From contig QCIX01000009.1 in NCBI GenBank assembly GCA_003216355.1, forward strand, positions 1 to 53,892: a stretch of 53,892 bases of DNA. The letters are read 5' to 3'. The position numbers and the translations under genes were made by a program. The notes beneath the pieces were generated by a model that did no database searches, was not told the origin of the DNA, and saw only the letters and a program-made list of their open reading frames with translations. Shown here piece after piece: positions 33,104 through 42,861 of this stretch; position 1 is the first letter of the stretch, and every line of letters starts with the position of its first letter. This stretch comes from Prochlorococcus sp. AG-402-N23. Its GTDB lineage: Bacteria; Cyanobacteriota; Cyanobacteriia; PCC-6307; Cyanobiaceae.

Positions 33104-33397
33104 TTACTTCTTATTTGATGGTTTACGACTAAACATCGCGAGCATTCGATCAGTTACAAAAAAACCGCCTACAACGTTGAAAAGAGCAAACCCAAGAGAA
33201 ACTGAACCTATGATTAAAAGTGGTACGTTACCTTCTGCTTTTACAATTAAAGTCAAGGCTGCAAGCATTGTTATTCCTGAAATTGCATTTGCTCCACTCA
33301 TTAGAGGTGTGTGAAGAGTAGGAGGAACTTTTCCAATTAACTCGAGGCCTAATAAACTCCCAAGTAAAAGAACCCAAAGAAGACTTATAAAAGACAT
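33104..33397 (-). CDS. pntA2: NAD(P) transhydrogenase subunit alpha, membrane part
   Basis: 97 residues with three membrane helices (FISLLWVLLLGSLLGLELI; ISGITMLAALTLIVKA; LLIIGSVSLGFALFNVVGGF) and the TLHTPLMSGANAISG block that forms part of the proton channel. Split alpha subunits are normal in cyanobacteria. It lies between pntA1 and pntB. Confidence 0.96.
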   Translation of the reverse strand: MSFISLLWVLLLGSLLGLELIGKVPPTLHTPLMSGANAISGITMLAALTLIVKAEGNVPLLIIGSVSLGFALFNVVGGFFVTDRMLAMFSRKPSNKK

Positions 33398-33409
33398 AAT
33401 TTTAAAACC

Positions 33410-34540
33410 TCAATTTTCAAAAACTTTATTTTGAAGAACAACTCCTTCATCGCTTAATAAACATCCAGAAATGAGTTCATCCTCTTTATCTAATTTAATT
33501 ACACCATCTTTTATAAATGGTGTAATCAAAGATGTTAAATTCTTAGCATAAAGTGAACTCGCATCATAAGGAACTGAAGAGGGTAATTCGCCCGCTCCTA
33601 TAAGTTTTACCCCATCTTTGATAATAGTTTCATTTGATTTTGTTCCTTCGCAGTTCCCTCCCTGAGAAACTGCTAAATCAATAACTACTGAACCAGGCCT
33701 CATTTTTTCTATCATGGGAGAATCTATTAAAACAGGTGCCTTTTTGCCTAAAACTTGCGCAGTACATATAGCAACATCAGCATCAGATAAATATTTAGTT
33801 AAAGTTGCCTTCTGTTTTGAGAGGAATTCGGGTGTTACAGATTTTGCATAACCTCCTGCCTCTCCTGGCTTGTCCTCAACTTCAGGAAGTTCTATAAATC
33901 TTGCTCCGAGGGACTCTACTTGTTCTTTAACAGCAGGTCTAATATCAGATACAAATACTATTGCTCCAAGTCTTTTTGCTGTCGCGACTGCCTGTAATCC
34001 TGCAACGCCTCCACCAAGAACCACTACTTTGGAAGGTTGGACTGTCCCTGCTGCAGTCATAAGCATTGGGAAATATCTATCTAACTCACTTGCAGCCAAA
34101 AGAACTGCTTTATATCCAGCAATATTGGCCTGTGAAGAAAGAACATCAGAAGATTGAGCTCTACTAATCCTCGGAAGCAACTCTAGTGATAAAGCTGAAA
34201 TCTTATTACTATTTATAATCCTAAGAAGCTCCTTATTACCATATGGGTTAAGAAGACCAAGAAGAACAGCGCCTTTTTTTAATTTAGTTAAATTATCCTC
34301 TGATGGAGTTTGAACACAAAATATTAGGTCCGCTTCACCCCAAATTTTTTGATCTAAGTTATTTATTATTGTTCCGCCAGATTCTTCATATGATAAGTCA
34401 CTAAATCCTGATAATTTGCCTGCTGAACTTTCAATATAAACATCACATCCAAGGCTTTTTAATTTCTTTACCGCTTCTGGTGTAGCTGAAACTCTCCTTT
34501 CACCAGAGCTTGTTTCGGAAGGAATAAGTATCTTTGTCAA
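33410..34540 (-). CDS. pntA1: NAD(P) transhydrogenase subunit alpha, NAD-binding part
   Basis: 376 residues, domain I. RRVSATPEAVKKLKSLG, KVVVLGGGVAGLQAVATAKR (Rossmann, about 172-191), RFIELPEVEDKPGEAGGYAK and RPGSVVIDLAVSQGGNCE are AlaDH/PntA blocks. First gene of pntA1-pntA2-pntB. A spacer of 125 bp separates it from the divergent 34666 gene. Confidence 0.97.
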   Translation of the reverse strand: MTKILIPSETSSGERRVSATPEAVKKLKSLGCDVYIESSAGKLSGFSDLSYEESGGTIINNLDQKIWGEADLIFCVQTPSEDNLTKLKKGAVLLGLLNPYGNKELLRIINSNKISALSLELLPRISRAQSSDVLSSQANIAGYKAVLLAASELDRYFPMLMTAAGTVQPSKVVVLGGGVAGLQAVATAKRLGAIVFVSDIRPAVKEQVESLGARFIELPEVEDKPGEAGGYAKSVTPEFLSKQKATLTKYLSDADVAICTAQVLGKKAPVLIDSPMIEKMRPGSVVIDLAVSQGGNCEGTKSNETIIKDGVKLIGAGELPSSVPYDASSLYAKNLTSLITPFIKDGVIKLDKEDELISGCLLSDEGVVLQNKVFEN

Positions 34541-34665
34541 TTTATTTATTTTTTTAACATACTAAATATAAATTGAAGAAAGTCAAAAGTCTTAGATTTT
34601 TGTTAAAAATATATTTTCTTTTCTATAAAAAAAAGCTATCTAGAATATAAGTACTAAAAAATCCA

Positions 34666-35244
34666 ATGAGTATAAAAGCAATCGAATGTCCTGATGGAGT
34701 GTGCCACAGTCATCATGGTGGTCATGCTGTTCCAAGGCAAGCTATGCAGAAAAATCTAGAAAAGCATGGTAAAGACTGGTGCGAGAAATTAGCAGAAAGA
34801 ATTTATGAAATGTCAGTCGATACTTATTCACAGACAGTCATGCCCAGTCTCCACTCGGCAGGTTGGCAAAGAAGGCATTTAGATTGGGAATTTAAGCTGG
34901 CAGAAAACGATTCTGAACCTGATGAAGCTCTTGTTGAAGGAATTATTAATGCCACAGAAAGCTTTCTAAGGAGTAGTGAGGTTCATCGATTATTTATTCA
35001 AGAATTAGTTCAGGGCACATTCGAGGAAGCAAATGACAAAAAAATAATTTCTAAAGCAATAAAATCTATCATCGAAGAAGAAATTGTTATTTCACTAAGA
35101 GAAAAGAAAGAAACTCTTTTAAAGAAAATATCCGCAAAATTAATATCAGAAGAAAAAGTTAGCGAGGAACTTGCAATAAATTCAGCTAAAGAGGGTTTCG
35201 AGGAAGTTGAAAGGCTACTTGCAAATCACAGCGAGGCAGTCTAG
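34666..35244 (+). CDS. Conserved cyanobacterial hypothetical protein, 192 aa
   Basis: The N-terminus is rich in Cys and His (AIECPDGVCHSHHGGHAVPR), which could bind metal. A helical body follows (VMPSLHSAGWQRRHLDWEFK), then a long charged C-terminal helix. It is well formed and probably soluble. I do not recognise a named family. Confidence 0.8.
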   Translation: MSIKAIECPDGVCHSHHGGHAVPRQAMQKNLEKHGKDWCEKLAERIYEMSVDTYSQTVMPSLHSAGWQRRHLDWEFKLAENDSEPDEALVEGIINATESFLRSSEVHRLFIQELVQGTFEEANDKKIISKAIKSIIEEEIVISLREKKETLLKKISAKLISEEKVSEELAINSAKEGFEEVERLLANHSEAV

Positions 35245-35398
35245 CTCTATTTCTTTGTATTTTCTTTATATTTTATCCAAAAATTGACTCAAATATAAAA
35301 GAAAGATTAAATTATTGTTTGGAAGTACAAAGTTGTAACTTATTAGACAATAGATAGGTTCTCTGATGTGTTTATCTATATAAAACTTAGAACTTTCA

Positions 35399-35623
35399 AT
35401 GGACAATTTCATTAGAAAAAGGATCGACATAGCGACATGTTGGGCTACCAACAGAATTTCTGCAATGGACACTTTAGAAAGGTACGAAGACAGTTATGCA
35501 ATCGCAGAAGAATTTAGAGAGTGGATATTACATCTTGGAGAAAAGAACGAAAATTTAAAATATTCTGTTTTAAACTTCCCAAAGGAATTAAAAAAGTCAT
35601 TAGACAAAAAAGTAAACGATTGA
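35399..35623 (+). CDS. Hypothetical protein, 74 aa
   Basis: MDNFIRKRIDIATCWATNRI then SAMDTLERYEDSYAIAEEFR. Helical, soluble, with one Cys. The ATG sits at the junction of an AT-rich spacer. Not recognised. Confidence 0.65.
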   Translation: MDNFIRKRIDIATCWATNRISAMDTLERYEDSYAIAEEFREWILHLGEKNENLKYSVLNFPKELKKSLDKKVND

Positions 35624-35702
35624 GTAATAAATATATCGAGTGAAATCCGCCCTACATTATTTGGGTTTGTTTATTATTATTGGAAGTGAAATTTGAAAAT
35701 AA

Positions 35703-37079
35703 ATGCAAAATAAAGAGAAGATTTCAAACGTAGAAAACGTTGTAATTATAGGCTCGGGACCTGCAGGTTACACTGCTGCAATATATGCCGCACGAGCAAA
35801 TCTTCAACCATTACTTGTAACAGGATTTAATTCTGGTGGAATTCCTGGTGGGCAATTAATGACTACAACATTTGTTGAAAATTATCCAGGTTTCCCAGAT
35901 GGAGTACTAGGTCCTGAATTGATGGATCTAATGAAGGCTCAAGCAGAAAGGTGGGGCACTAATTTATACGAAAGTGATGTGGTCTCAATTAATACCGATT
36001 CACATCCCTTTAAATTAAAAACTTTAGAAGGAATTATAAAAACTAACTCAATTATTATTGCAACTGGAGCAAGTGCAAATAGATTAGGCGTGATAAATGA
36101 AGATAAATTCTGGAGTAAAGGAATAAGTGCTTGTGCAATATGTGATGGAGCCACCCCACAATTTAGAGATGAAGAATTAGCTGTTATTGGAGGGGGCGAC
36201 TCTGCATGTGAAGAAGCAGCATATCTCACAAAGTATGGAAGCAAAGTGCATTTGATTGTTCGATCAGAAAAATTAAGGGCCAGCGCAGCAATGATTGATA
36301 GAGTAAAAGCTAATCCAAAGATAGAAATTCATTGGAACACAAAAGTTGATAAAGCTGATGGTTCTGAATGGCTGGAGAGAATAGAAACTATTCACTCTCA
36401 AGAAGGTAAAGGGGAAATCAATATAAAAGGGCTTTTTTACGCGATAGGGCACACACCTAATACGAAGTTCTTAGGCAACAAAATTGATTTAGATAATAAA
36501 GGCTATATTGCTTGCAAATCAGGAAGGCCAGAAACATCTATTGAAGGCATCTTCGCAGCAGGTGATGTTGTTGATTCTGAATGGAGACAAGGAGTTACCG
36601 CTGCAGGAACTGGATGCATGGCAGCATTAGCTATGGAAAGATGGTTAGCCGAGAAAAACTTAGCAAAAACTATAGTCAGAGAAACTCCCGAACCAGAAAA
36701 AAAACTTAATTCATCAGATTTTAATGAAGAAGAAGTTAATGAAGATACTTTCGATTCAAATTCTGAATGGCAAAAAGGCAGTTATGCATTAAGAAAGCTT
36801 TATCACGAGAGTAAGAAACCTATCTTAGTAATTTTTAGTTCCCCAAGCTGCGGTCCATGCCATGTTTTGAAACCTCAGTTAAAAAGGGTAATTAAAGAAC
36901 TTGATGGTGCAGTTCTTGGCGTTGAAATAGATATTGATAAAGATCAAGATATTGCAAAGCAAGCTGGTATTAACGGCACACCAACAGTTCAACTTTTTAA
37001 AGAAAAATTATTAAAAAAACAATGGCAAGGTGTTAAACAAAGAAGTGAGTTTAAAGAAGCTATAAAAAATATTATTTAA
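35703..37079 (+). CDS. ntrC-type trxB: NADPH-thioredoxin reductase with fused thioredoxin domain (NTRC)
   Basis: 458 residues. The reductase part has FAD site GSGPAGYTAAIYAARA (about 17-32), redox centre CAICDG (about 142-147) and NADPH site GGGDSACEEAAYL. A charged linker (about 325-355) joins a C-terminal thioredoxin domain with CGPC (about 383-386) and the cis-Pro GTPTVQLF. NTRC passes electrons from NADPH to 2-Cys peroxiredoxin and other targets in cyanobacteria and chloroplasts. Convergent with infA. Confidence 0.97.
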   Translation: MQNKEKISNVENVVIIGSGPAGYTAAIYAARANLQPLLVTGFNSGGIPGGQLMTTTFVENYPGFPDGVLGPELMDLMKAQAERWGTNLYESDVVSINTDSHPFKLKTLEGIIKTNSIIIATGASANRLGVINEDKFWSKGISACAICDGATPQFRDEELAVIGGGDSACEEAAYLTKYGSKVHLIVRSEKLRASAAMIDRVKANPKIEIHWNTKVDKADGSEWLERIETIHSQEGKGEINIKGLFYAIGHTPNTKFLGNKIDLDNKGYIACKSGRPETSIEGIFAAGDVVDSEWRQGVTAAGTGCMAALAMERWLAEKNLAKTIVRETPEPEKKLNSSDFNEEEVNEDTFDSNSEWQKGSYALRKLYHESKKPILVIFSSPSCGPCHVLKPQLKRVIKELDGAVLGVEIDIDKDQDIAKQAGINGTPTVQLFKEKLLKKQWQGVKQRSEFKEAIKNII

Positions 37080-37088
37080 AGTAACTTT

Positions 37089-37355
37089 TTATTTATTGTT
37101 TCTCTTGGGATTATTTTTATTAGTAGTAGGTCTAGCATTACCTGCATTTCTTTCTCTATAAGTTATCCTCCCTCTAGATAGATCATAAGGACTTATCTCA
37201 ACTAACACTTTATCTCCAGCTAATAATTTAATTCTAAATTTAGTTAATTTACCTGCAGCTCTACATAAACATTGATGTCCTTCAGGTTGTTCTAAGGTAA
37301 CCAAATAAAATCCGTTACCCTGTTCTTTTTCTATTACACCTGAAGTTTCAATCAT
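37089..37355 (-). CDS. infA: IF-1-like S1-domain protein (translation initiation factor IF-1 family)
   Basis: 88 residues. MIETSGVIEKEQGNGFYLVT then the S1/OB body with GHQCLCRAAGKLTKFRIKLL and ISPYDLSRGRITYRER, the IF-1 signature. IF-1 binds the ribosomal A site during initiation. Longer than E. coli IF-1 (72), owing to an Asn/Lys-rich tail. Note that cyanobacteria have another infA with the ribosomal proteins, so this may be a second, IF-1-like copy. Confidence 0.88.
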   Translation of the reverse strand: MIETSGVIEKEQGNGFYLVTLEQPEGHQCLCRAAGKLTKFRIKLLAGDKVLVEISPYDLSRGRITYRERNAGNARPTTNKNNPKRNNK

Positions 37356-37447
37356 TAATTAATCTTTTGCTAAATTCATATTATCAGAAAAAGATTGGCC
37401 AAAATTGATTTAAGAAAAATTACATACGTAAAAATATGAAATTCAAT

Positions 37448-37666
37448 TCAAATTGAAAATTTAATTTCATTTATTATTTGAAGTTGACCATAGTAAAAAT
37501 TTGCTTTTGCAATTTTTTCAGAATCTTCTAATTGATCAAAAAAAACAAACCCAAGGCTTTCCCATAATGAAGACCCGCAAACATTATTCAATTCATTTTT
37601 TGCTTCTTTTGCAAAATTATCTAGTTTTCGTTCAAGATTTTTAGATTTAGAAACTGACATAATCAA
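37448..37666 (-). CDS. Hypothetical protein, 72 aa
   Basis: MIMSVSKSKNLERKLDNFAK then a helical body and GSSLWESLGFVFFDQLEDSE. The ESLGFVFFDQ segment looks conserved. Start at Met3 is possible. Not recognised. Confidence 0.6.
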   Translation of the reverse strand: MIMSVSKSKNLERKLDNFAKEAKNELNNVCGSSLWESLGFVFFDQLEDSEKIAKANFYYGQLQIINEIKFSI

Positions 37667-37714
37667 AAATTTTTATATAGTACAAATATACTATTTAAGT
37701 GGAGAATTGCAATA

Positions 37715-38677
37715 TTAAAAAGGTAATCTCTTTTTTTCTTCAATATTTAGATCTGCTTCCATTTCCCTTAATCTTTTAAGTATTTGTTGATAGTACTCCT
37801 TTATATAACTCTCTAGTGAGGTCATATCTTCTTTTTTAAGTTCCAATAGTTCGTAAGTTTTGCTCATGTCAGCATCTAATGATTCACCACTACTAGTTAC
37901 TTCAGCAAAAGCTAATCTTTCAGCAACATTTAAAGAATCTTGAAAAAAGGAAACTACTTTTTGAGTGACGCTAATAAGGAAGGGGGAAACTCTAAAAATT
38001 TTCGCCTTTTTTTCACTAAATTTTTCACATAAAGATATAACTTCGTTTGAGTCCCATGCTTTGGGACCTACTAATGGCAATGATGTTCTGTGAGTTTTTG
38101 GATTATTTACTGCTACTACAACAACTTTCGCCATATCTTGAGTATTCATATAAGCAATTTTAGTTGGATTCCCACTCATCCATACTGCTTGACTATCCAA
38201 GATTGGGATAGCGAATTGACCAATAACCCCTTGCATAAAAGCTGCACATTTGAAAATTGTATAGTCTAAATTTGATTTCTCAAGAAGTTTTTCAGTGCAA
38301 AATTTAACATCCATTAAAGGAACATTTCTAAACTTTTCTGTTAGAAGGATAGAGAGGAATATTACCCTTTTTACGTTTAAAGATTCACAAGCATTAAATA
38401 AGTTAAGTTTTCCATCCCAATCTATTTCATATATACTTTTAGGATCATCTGGCCTGCTAGTCGCTGCATCAATAACAACTTCAATATCTTGCAATGCATA
38501 TTCAATATCAGAAGAATTTAATAAATTACCTTTTGTTAGTTCACAACCCCACTCTTGTAGAAAGGAAGCTTTTCTTGGGTTTCTTACAAAGCATCTAACT
38601 TCATGTCCATCTTCTATAGCTTGCTTTGCTATTTGTCTACCAAGTGTCCCTGTTGCCCCTACTAAAAGAATCTTCAT
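37715..38677 (-). CDS. ycf39: NmrA-like atypical SDR protein Ycf39
   Basis: 320 residues. The NAD(P)-binding N-terminus is KILLVGATGTLGRQIAKQAI, followed by RCFVRNPRKASFLQEWGCEL. Ycf39 (HCF244 in plants) works with Hlips in a complex that delivers chlorophyll to newly made D1 during photosystem II assembly. The presence of psbD/psbC and hli genes in the same window fits. The petM gene is just upstream on the same strand. Confidence 0.95.
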   Translation of the reverse strand: MKILLVGATGTLGRQIAKQAIEDGHEVRCFVRNPRKASFLQEWGCELTKGNLLNSSDIEYALQDIEVVIDAATSRPDDPKSIYEIDWDGKLNLFNACESLNVKRVIFLSILLTEKFRNVPLMDVKFCTEKLLEKSNLDYTIFKCAAFMQGVIGQFAIPILDSQAVWMSGNPTKIAYMNTQDMAKVVVVAVNNPKTHRTSLPLVGPKAWDSNEVISLCEKFSEKKAKIFRVSPFLISVTQKVVSFFQDSLNVAERLAFAEVTSSGESLDADMSKTYELLELKKEDMTSLESYIKEYYQQILKRLREMEADLNIEEKKRLPF

Positions 38678-38734
38678 ATTTAAGATTTACTTAACTTTTA
38701 GACCATAACTCAAATTGTGATGTATTCGTGAGAA

Positions 38735-38833
38735 TCAATCTCCTTGAAACTTTAATAACAAAGCACCCCCAACCAATCCAATTGGTATCAGTATCCAAAA
38801 AACTGCTGCAATACTAAAAATTTCTTTTGCCAT
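38735..38833 (-). CDS. petM: Cytochrome b6f complex subunit VII (PetM)
   Basis: 32 residues: [20 protein letters not shown] then [12 protein letters not shown]. One membrane helix with the IGL(V/A)GGALLLKxQGx end typical of PetM. It stabilises the b6f dimer in the thylakoid. Followed by ycf39 after 57 bp; divergent from the 38926 hydrolase. Confidence 0.93.
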
Positions 38834-38925
38834 AGTAAAATTTAATGATTACTATAATTTACATTCAATATACATTTATTAGTTAAAAAAGTAGATAATG
38901 CAAATATCTTGAAAATTTTTAATAA

Positions 38926-39867
38926 ATGAATAATAATTTTGCAGAAAATATAAACTTTCCTAATTACTGGAATTGGAATGGTTTTAAAATTTGTTGGAGT
39001 GTTACAGGCGAAGATAATGAAATTCCAATTCTTTTTCTCCATGGATTTGGAGCCAATAGAAAACATTGGAGAAACAATTTAGATTATTTTGCGAAAAGGA
39101 ATTGTGCCTCTTATTCTTTAGATTTAATAGGTTTTGGAGATTCAGATCAACCGGGGATAAGACAAATTGGAAGATTAAATAATGAGATTTGGTGTAATCA
39201 AGTGAGAGACTTTATTTTACAGGTGATAAGACCAAAGAATTCGCGGAAGGTTATTCTTATTGGAAATTCCTTAGGTTCACTAGTTGCTTTAACATGTGCT
39301 GTTTCATTAGACGACCAGATTGCAACTGTGATTGCATCGCCTCTGCCAGATCAAATTCAAGAAAATAAAAAGTCGATAACGAAAAAATCATTATTTAGAA
39401 AATTTAAAGATAGGTTTATAAAAATATTTTTTATTTTTTTTCCTTTAGAGATTATTTTATTTTTCATAACCAGATTAGGGGTTATAAGACTTGGTCTAAA
39501 TTCTGCCTACTTTAAAAAAGATAATATTGATCGCGAACTAATTGATTTGGTAACAAAACCAGTTTTAAGGAGAACTTCAGCTAGATCATTAAGAGCGATG
39601 TGTATAGGAATGTCTTCAAGAGATGAAAAATTTCAAGCTTCTTACCTTTTGAGAAAACTTAGCGCCTCAAGAAAAGTTCCTTTTTTATTGATTTGGGGAG
39701 AAAAAGATAATTTCATACCTTTGTTTGTTGGTAAAAAGATTGCAAATTTCCATAGATGGGTAAAATTAAAAATAGTATCCAATTCAGGGCATTGTATCCA
39801 TGATGAAGACCCTTCAGTATTCAATAGAATTTCTTATGAATGGATTAGAGATTTAAAAACCTTTTAA
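38926..39867 (+). CDS. Alpha/beta-fold hydrolase
   Basis: 313 residues. LFLHGFGANRKHWR (oxyanion), SLDLIGFGDSDQPG, the nucleophile elbow ILIGNSLGSLVAL (Ser about 109), Asp in WGEKDNFIPL and His in NSGHCIHDE complete the triad. A hydrophobic cap segment (FFIFFPLEIILFFITRL, about 165-185) may bind lipid or membrane. Plant-like cyanobacterial relatives act on chlorophyll or lipid esters, but the substrate is not determined. ilvN follows after 3 bp. Confidence 0.88.
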   Translation: MNNNFAENINFPNYWNWNGFKICWSVTGEDNEIPILFLHGFGANRKHWRNNLDYFAKRNCASYSLDLIGFGDSDQPGIRQIGRLNNEIWCNQVRDFILQVIRPKNSRKVILIGNSLGSLVALTCAVSLDDQIATVIASPLPDQIQENKKSITKKSLFRKFKDRFIKIFFIFFPLEIILFFITRLGVIRLGLNSAYFKKDNIDRELIDLVTKPVLRRTSARSLRAMCIGMSSRDEKFQASYLLRKLSASRKVPFLLIWGEKDNFIPLFVGKKIANFHRWVKLKIVSNSGHCIHDEDPSVFNRISYEWIRDLKTF

Positions 39868-39870
39868 AAT

Positions 39871-40395
39871 ATGAAACATACATTATCAGTTCTTGTAGAA
39901 GACGAATCTGGAGCCTTGAGTAGAATCTCAGGTCTCTTTGCTAGAAGGGGATTCAACATAGATAGCCTTGCAGTAGGACCTGCAGAATCTAAAGGGATTT
40001 CAAGGTTAACAATGGTAGTAGAGGGTGATGACGAAACTCTTCAACAAATGACTAAGCAACTTAATAAGTTATTTAATGTTCTGGGAGTTGTAGATTTTAC
40101 TAATCTAGCAGCTGTTGAGAGGGAATTGATGTTACTAAAAGTTTCATCGAAAGAAGATACGAGGAGTAATATTCTTGATATAGTTCAGATTTTCCGTGCA
40201 AAAGTTGTTGATGTATCTGATATGGCCTTAACTCTTGAGGTAGTTGGAGATCCTGGGAAGTTAGTTGCTTTAGAGAAATTACTCGAGCCATACGGCATCC
40301 TTGAAATAGCGAGGACTGGTAAGGTAGCTCTTAAACGCTCTTCAGGGGTTAATACAGAAATGTTGAAAATAAACAAATATTCTCTAGAAATTTAA
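39871..40395 (+). CDS. ilvN: Acetolactate synthase small (regulatory) subunit
   Basis: 174 residues. The N-terminal ACT domain is [20 protein letters not shown] then [13 protein letters not shown], and the C-terminal domain begins near [12 protein letters not shown]. It regulates acetohydroxyacid synthase in valine, leucine and isoleucine synthesis through valine binding. It ends in a 4-bp overlap with the convergent cyclophilin gene. Confidence 0.97.
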   Translation: MKHTLSVLVEDESGALSRISGLFARRGFNIDSLAVGPAESKGISRLTMVVEGDDETLQQMTKQLNKLFNVLGVVDFTNLAAVERELMLLKVSSKEDTRSNILDIVQIFRAKVVDVSDMALTLEVVGDPGKLVALEKLLEPYGILEIARTGKVALKRSSGVNTEMLKINKYSLEI

Positions 40396-41003
40396 TTAGT
40401 TATCTGGACTGCCTTGATGAAGTCTTCTTTATTGATTTTTTTGAGTACTTCTAATCCTTTAATAATCTTTCCAAAAATCGAATATCTTCCATCTAGTTCT
40501 GGAATATTACTAGTTACAAAAAAGAATTCAGTAGATGAAGACATATTCTTACCGGTCTTAACCATGGCGATTGAACCACTCTCAAAAGTATTTACTAAAT
40601 TCTCAGTTTCATTAGGATTATTTATCTGATAGTTATATCTTGGTTTAATTTCTCCTTTGAATTTTATTTCTAGAGGTATTGATGGACTTATCTTATTCAG
40701 GTTTTGTTTTCGTTCAATAAAAAGTTTATTTTCTGGATTAACACCACCATGTATAAACCTTATTTGGGGATAATTTATTATTTTATAAAATTTTTGATTT
40801 ACGTAAATATTATTTTCTATGTTTTCTAGAAAGTTTGATACTGTTACTGGGTTATGCTTACCAAATAATTTAACCTCAAAATTACCTTTTGAAGTTTTAA
40901 AATGAACCACTTTATTACTTTGAATACAACTAAATTTAAGTTTTTTGCAGTAATAATTTGAATCAATCTGTTTTTTATAACTACAAGCTTGCAGCAAAAA
41001 CAA
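40392..41003 (-). CDS. Cyclophilin-type peptidyl-prolyl isomerase, probable lipoprotein
   Basis: 203 residues if begun at TTG 41003. [20 protein letters not shown], the divergent [17 protein letters not shown] and [20 protein letters not shown] with [11 protein letters not shown] are cyclophilin blocks; the usual FHRVI and QGGD residues are altered. TTG yields only MFLLQAC, a lipobox without a signal. The open frame upstream to an ATA at 41048 adds IKKEYFLRTLSFIQV, making a full lipoprotein signal. That ATA overlaps the ycf4 stop (ATAA) and sits behind GGAGGG. I therefore suspect a longer protein. Confidence 0.85.
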   Translation of the reverse strand: MFLLQACSYKKQIDSNYYCKKLKFSCIQSNKVVHFKTSKGNFEVKLFGKHNPVTVSNFLENIENNIYVNQKFYKIINYPQIRFIHGGVNPENKLFIERKQNLNKISPSIPLEIKFKGEIKPRYNYQINNPNETENLVNTFESGSIAMVKTGKNMSSSTEFFFVTSNIPELDGRYSIFGKIIKGLEVLKKINKEDFIKAVQITN

Positions 41004-41044
41004 AACCTGTATAAAAGATAATGTTCTTAAAAAATATTCTTTTT

Positions 41045-41602
41045 TTATTTTAAGCCCTCCAAATTAACATCCAAAAATTTAGCCAGACGAGCTCCTTCTT
41101 CTTCAACTTGAAGCAGTGGTTTAAGTTCACCTGCTCCGCTTAAAGGGAGAGGTTTTTTTCTACCTTTTAGTACTAAAGCGATTCTTCTTCGGGGATTAAA
41201 TCCCTCACTTATATCCAATTTAACCGATTTGATTTCATCGAAATTTAATTTAACTTCAATATCTTTGATTAATCCTTTTCTTTTTATTTCTACAGATTTT
41301 GATGATTTATCAAAATAATTACTTCCTGAACCAAAGTTTATGTAAACCAAATACCACAAGTAAAAATTTAATAAATTGGCTATTACTCCATAAGCTCCCA
41401 TTATTATTCCTTGAGGGATAAACAATAAAGTTGAAGGATTTCCTAAAGGTAATAAATCCCTCCCTGTGTAGCTAGATATAGAGGCCAAAAGAAACCCAAT
41501 ACCTCCTATCGTTAGCATTCCTCCAATAATGTAATTTGAAATTTTTCTTGATCCTCCAATTTTTTGCTCGATTTTGTCGAAGGACGTGAGGTCTGAATTC
41601 AT
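41045..41602 (-). CDS. ycf4: Photosystem I assembly protein Ycf4
   Basis: 185 residues. Two N-terminal membrane helices (NYIIGGMLTIGGIGFLLASI; LFIPQGIIMGAYGVIANLL) are followed by a soluble domain with FNPRRRIALVLKGRKKPLPL. GGIGFLLAS and FIPQG are Ycf4 hallmarks. It assists photosystem I assembly in the thylakoid. It is divergent from psbD. Confidence 0.96.
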   Translation of the reverse strand: MNSDLTSFDKIEQKIGGSRKISNYIIGGMLTIGGIGFLLASISSYTGRDLLPLGNPSTLLFIPQGIIMGAYGVIANLLNFYLWYLVYINFGSGSNYFDKSSKSVEIKRKGLIKDIEVKLNFDEIKSVKLDISEGFNPRRRIALVLKGRKKPLPLSGAGELKPLLQVEEEGARLAKFLDVNLEGLK

Positions 41603-41784
41603 TGTTATCTTTTTTTAGAGCCTAATTAAGATAATTTAACAAACTAAAGGAGTATTCTTACCTAATTTTTAATAAAAAAGTCAGGAAAGCTTTACAAGGC
41701 ATTTCAGATATACAAATATTTCCCCACATTACTCTCAATCTTTGTTACAGTCACTGCGTATCCCGAAGCTAAAAACGATTTCTC

Positions 41785-42861
41785 ATGACGATCGCAGTTG
41801 GTAGCGCCCCACAAAGAGGATGGTTCGATGTCCTCGATGATTGGTTGAAGCGCGACCGCTTTGTATTTATTGGTTGGTCCGGATTACTTCTACTTCCTTG
41901 TGCATATCTTGCTATAGGTGGTTGGTTTGTCGGAACAACATTTGTTACCTCTTGGTACACACACGGAGTTGCAAGCTCATACCTTGAAGGTTGCAACTTT
42001 TTAACAGCAGCTGTAAGCACCCCTGGTGATGCCATGGGACACAGTCTTCTATTTTTATGGGGTCCTGAAGCCCAAGGTAGTTTCGTAAGATGGCTACAAC
42101 TTGGTGGTCTCTGGAACTTCGTTGCATTACATGGAGTATTTGGCCTAATTGGTTTTATGCTTCGTCAGTTTGAAATTGCTGGCCTTGTTGGAATTAGACC
42201 ATACAACGCACTTGCTTTTTCAGCAGTAATTGCAGTATTCACAAGTATTTTCCTCATTTATCCTTTAGGACAGCATAGCTGGTTCTTCGCACCTTCATTC
42301 GGTGTTGCAGCAATCTTCCGTTACATCCTGTTCATTCAAGGTTTTCACAATATCACTTTAAATCCATTTCACATGATGGGAGTTGCTGGAATTCTTGGTG
42401 GTGCTCTACTTTGTGCTATTCACGGAGCTACAGTACAAAATACTTTGTATGAAGATACAAGTATTTATACAGATGGTAAGGTTCAAAGTTCAACATTTAG
42501 AGCTTTTGATCCAACTCAAGAAGAAGAAACTTATTCAATGATTACAGCTAATAGATTCTGGAGTCAAATCTTCGGTATTGCTTTCTCAAACAAGCGTTTC
42601 TTACACTTCTTGATGCTATTTGTACCTGTTATGGGTATGTGGACATCTTCAATCGGCATTGTCGGATTGGCACTAAACTTAAGAGCTTATGATTTCGTAA
42701 GCCAAGAAATCCGTGCAGCAGAAGATCCAGAATTTGAAACTTTCTATACAAAAAATATACTTTTGAACGAAGGTATGCGAGCATGGATGTCTTCTGTGGA
42801 TCAACCACACGAAAACTTTGTATTCCCTGAGGAGGTTCTTCCACGTGGAAACGCCCTTTAA
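41785..42861 (+). CDS. psbD: Photosystem II D2 protein
   Basis: 358 residues with five membrane helices. [20 protein letters not shown] starts the protein; [40 protein letters not shown] and [20 protein letters not shown] carry the helix segments. His ligands for chlorophyll and non-haem iron are in place. With D1 it binds the photosystem II redox cofactors. It overlaps psbC by 17 bp. The 180-bp leader contains a TTTACAAG-like half-site (about 41691) that could be a weak HLR1 site. Confidence 0.99.
   Translation: MTIAVGSAPQRGWFDVLDDWLKRDRFVFIGWSGLLLLPCAYLAIGGWFVGTTFVTSWYTHGVASSYLEGCNFLTAAVSTPGDAMGHSLLFLWGPEAQGSFVRWLQLGGLWNFVALHGVFGLIGFMLRQFEIAGLVGIRPYNALAFSAVIAVFTSIFLIYPLGQHSWFFAPSFGVAAIFRYILFIQGFHNITLNPFHMMGVAGILGGALLCAIHGATVQNTLYEDTSIYTDGKVQSSTFRAFDPTQEEETYSMITANRFWSQIFGIAFSNKRFLHFLMLFVPVMGMWTSSIGIVGLALNLRAYDFVSQEIRAAEDPEFETFYTKNILLNEGMRAWMSSVDQPHENFVFPEEVLPRGNAL

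Noticed and set aside
38295-38708. 137-residue frame opposite ycf39
   Set aside because: Lies wholly antisense to ycf39 and shows only Ser/Leu-rich shadow composition.
42818-42844. ATG start for psbC at 42818
   Set aside because: The nine extra residues are psbD read in another frame; cyanobacterial psbC starts at the GTG that overlaps the end of psbD.
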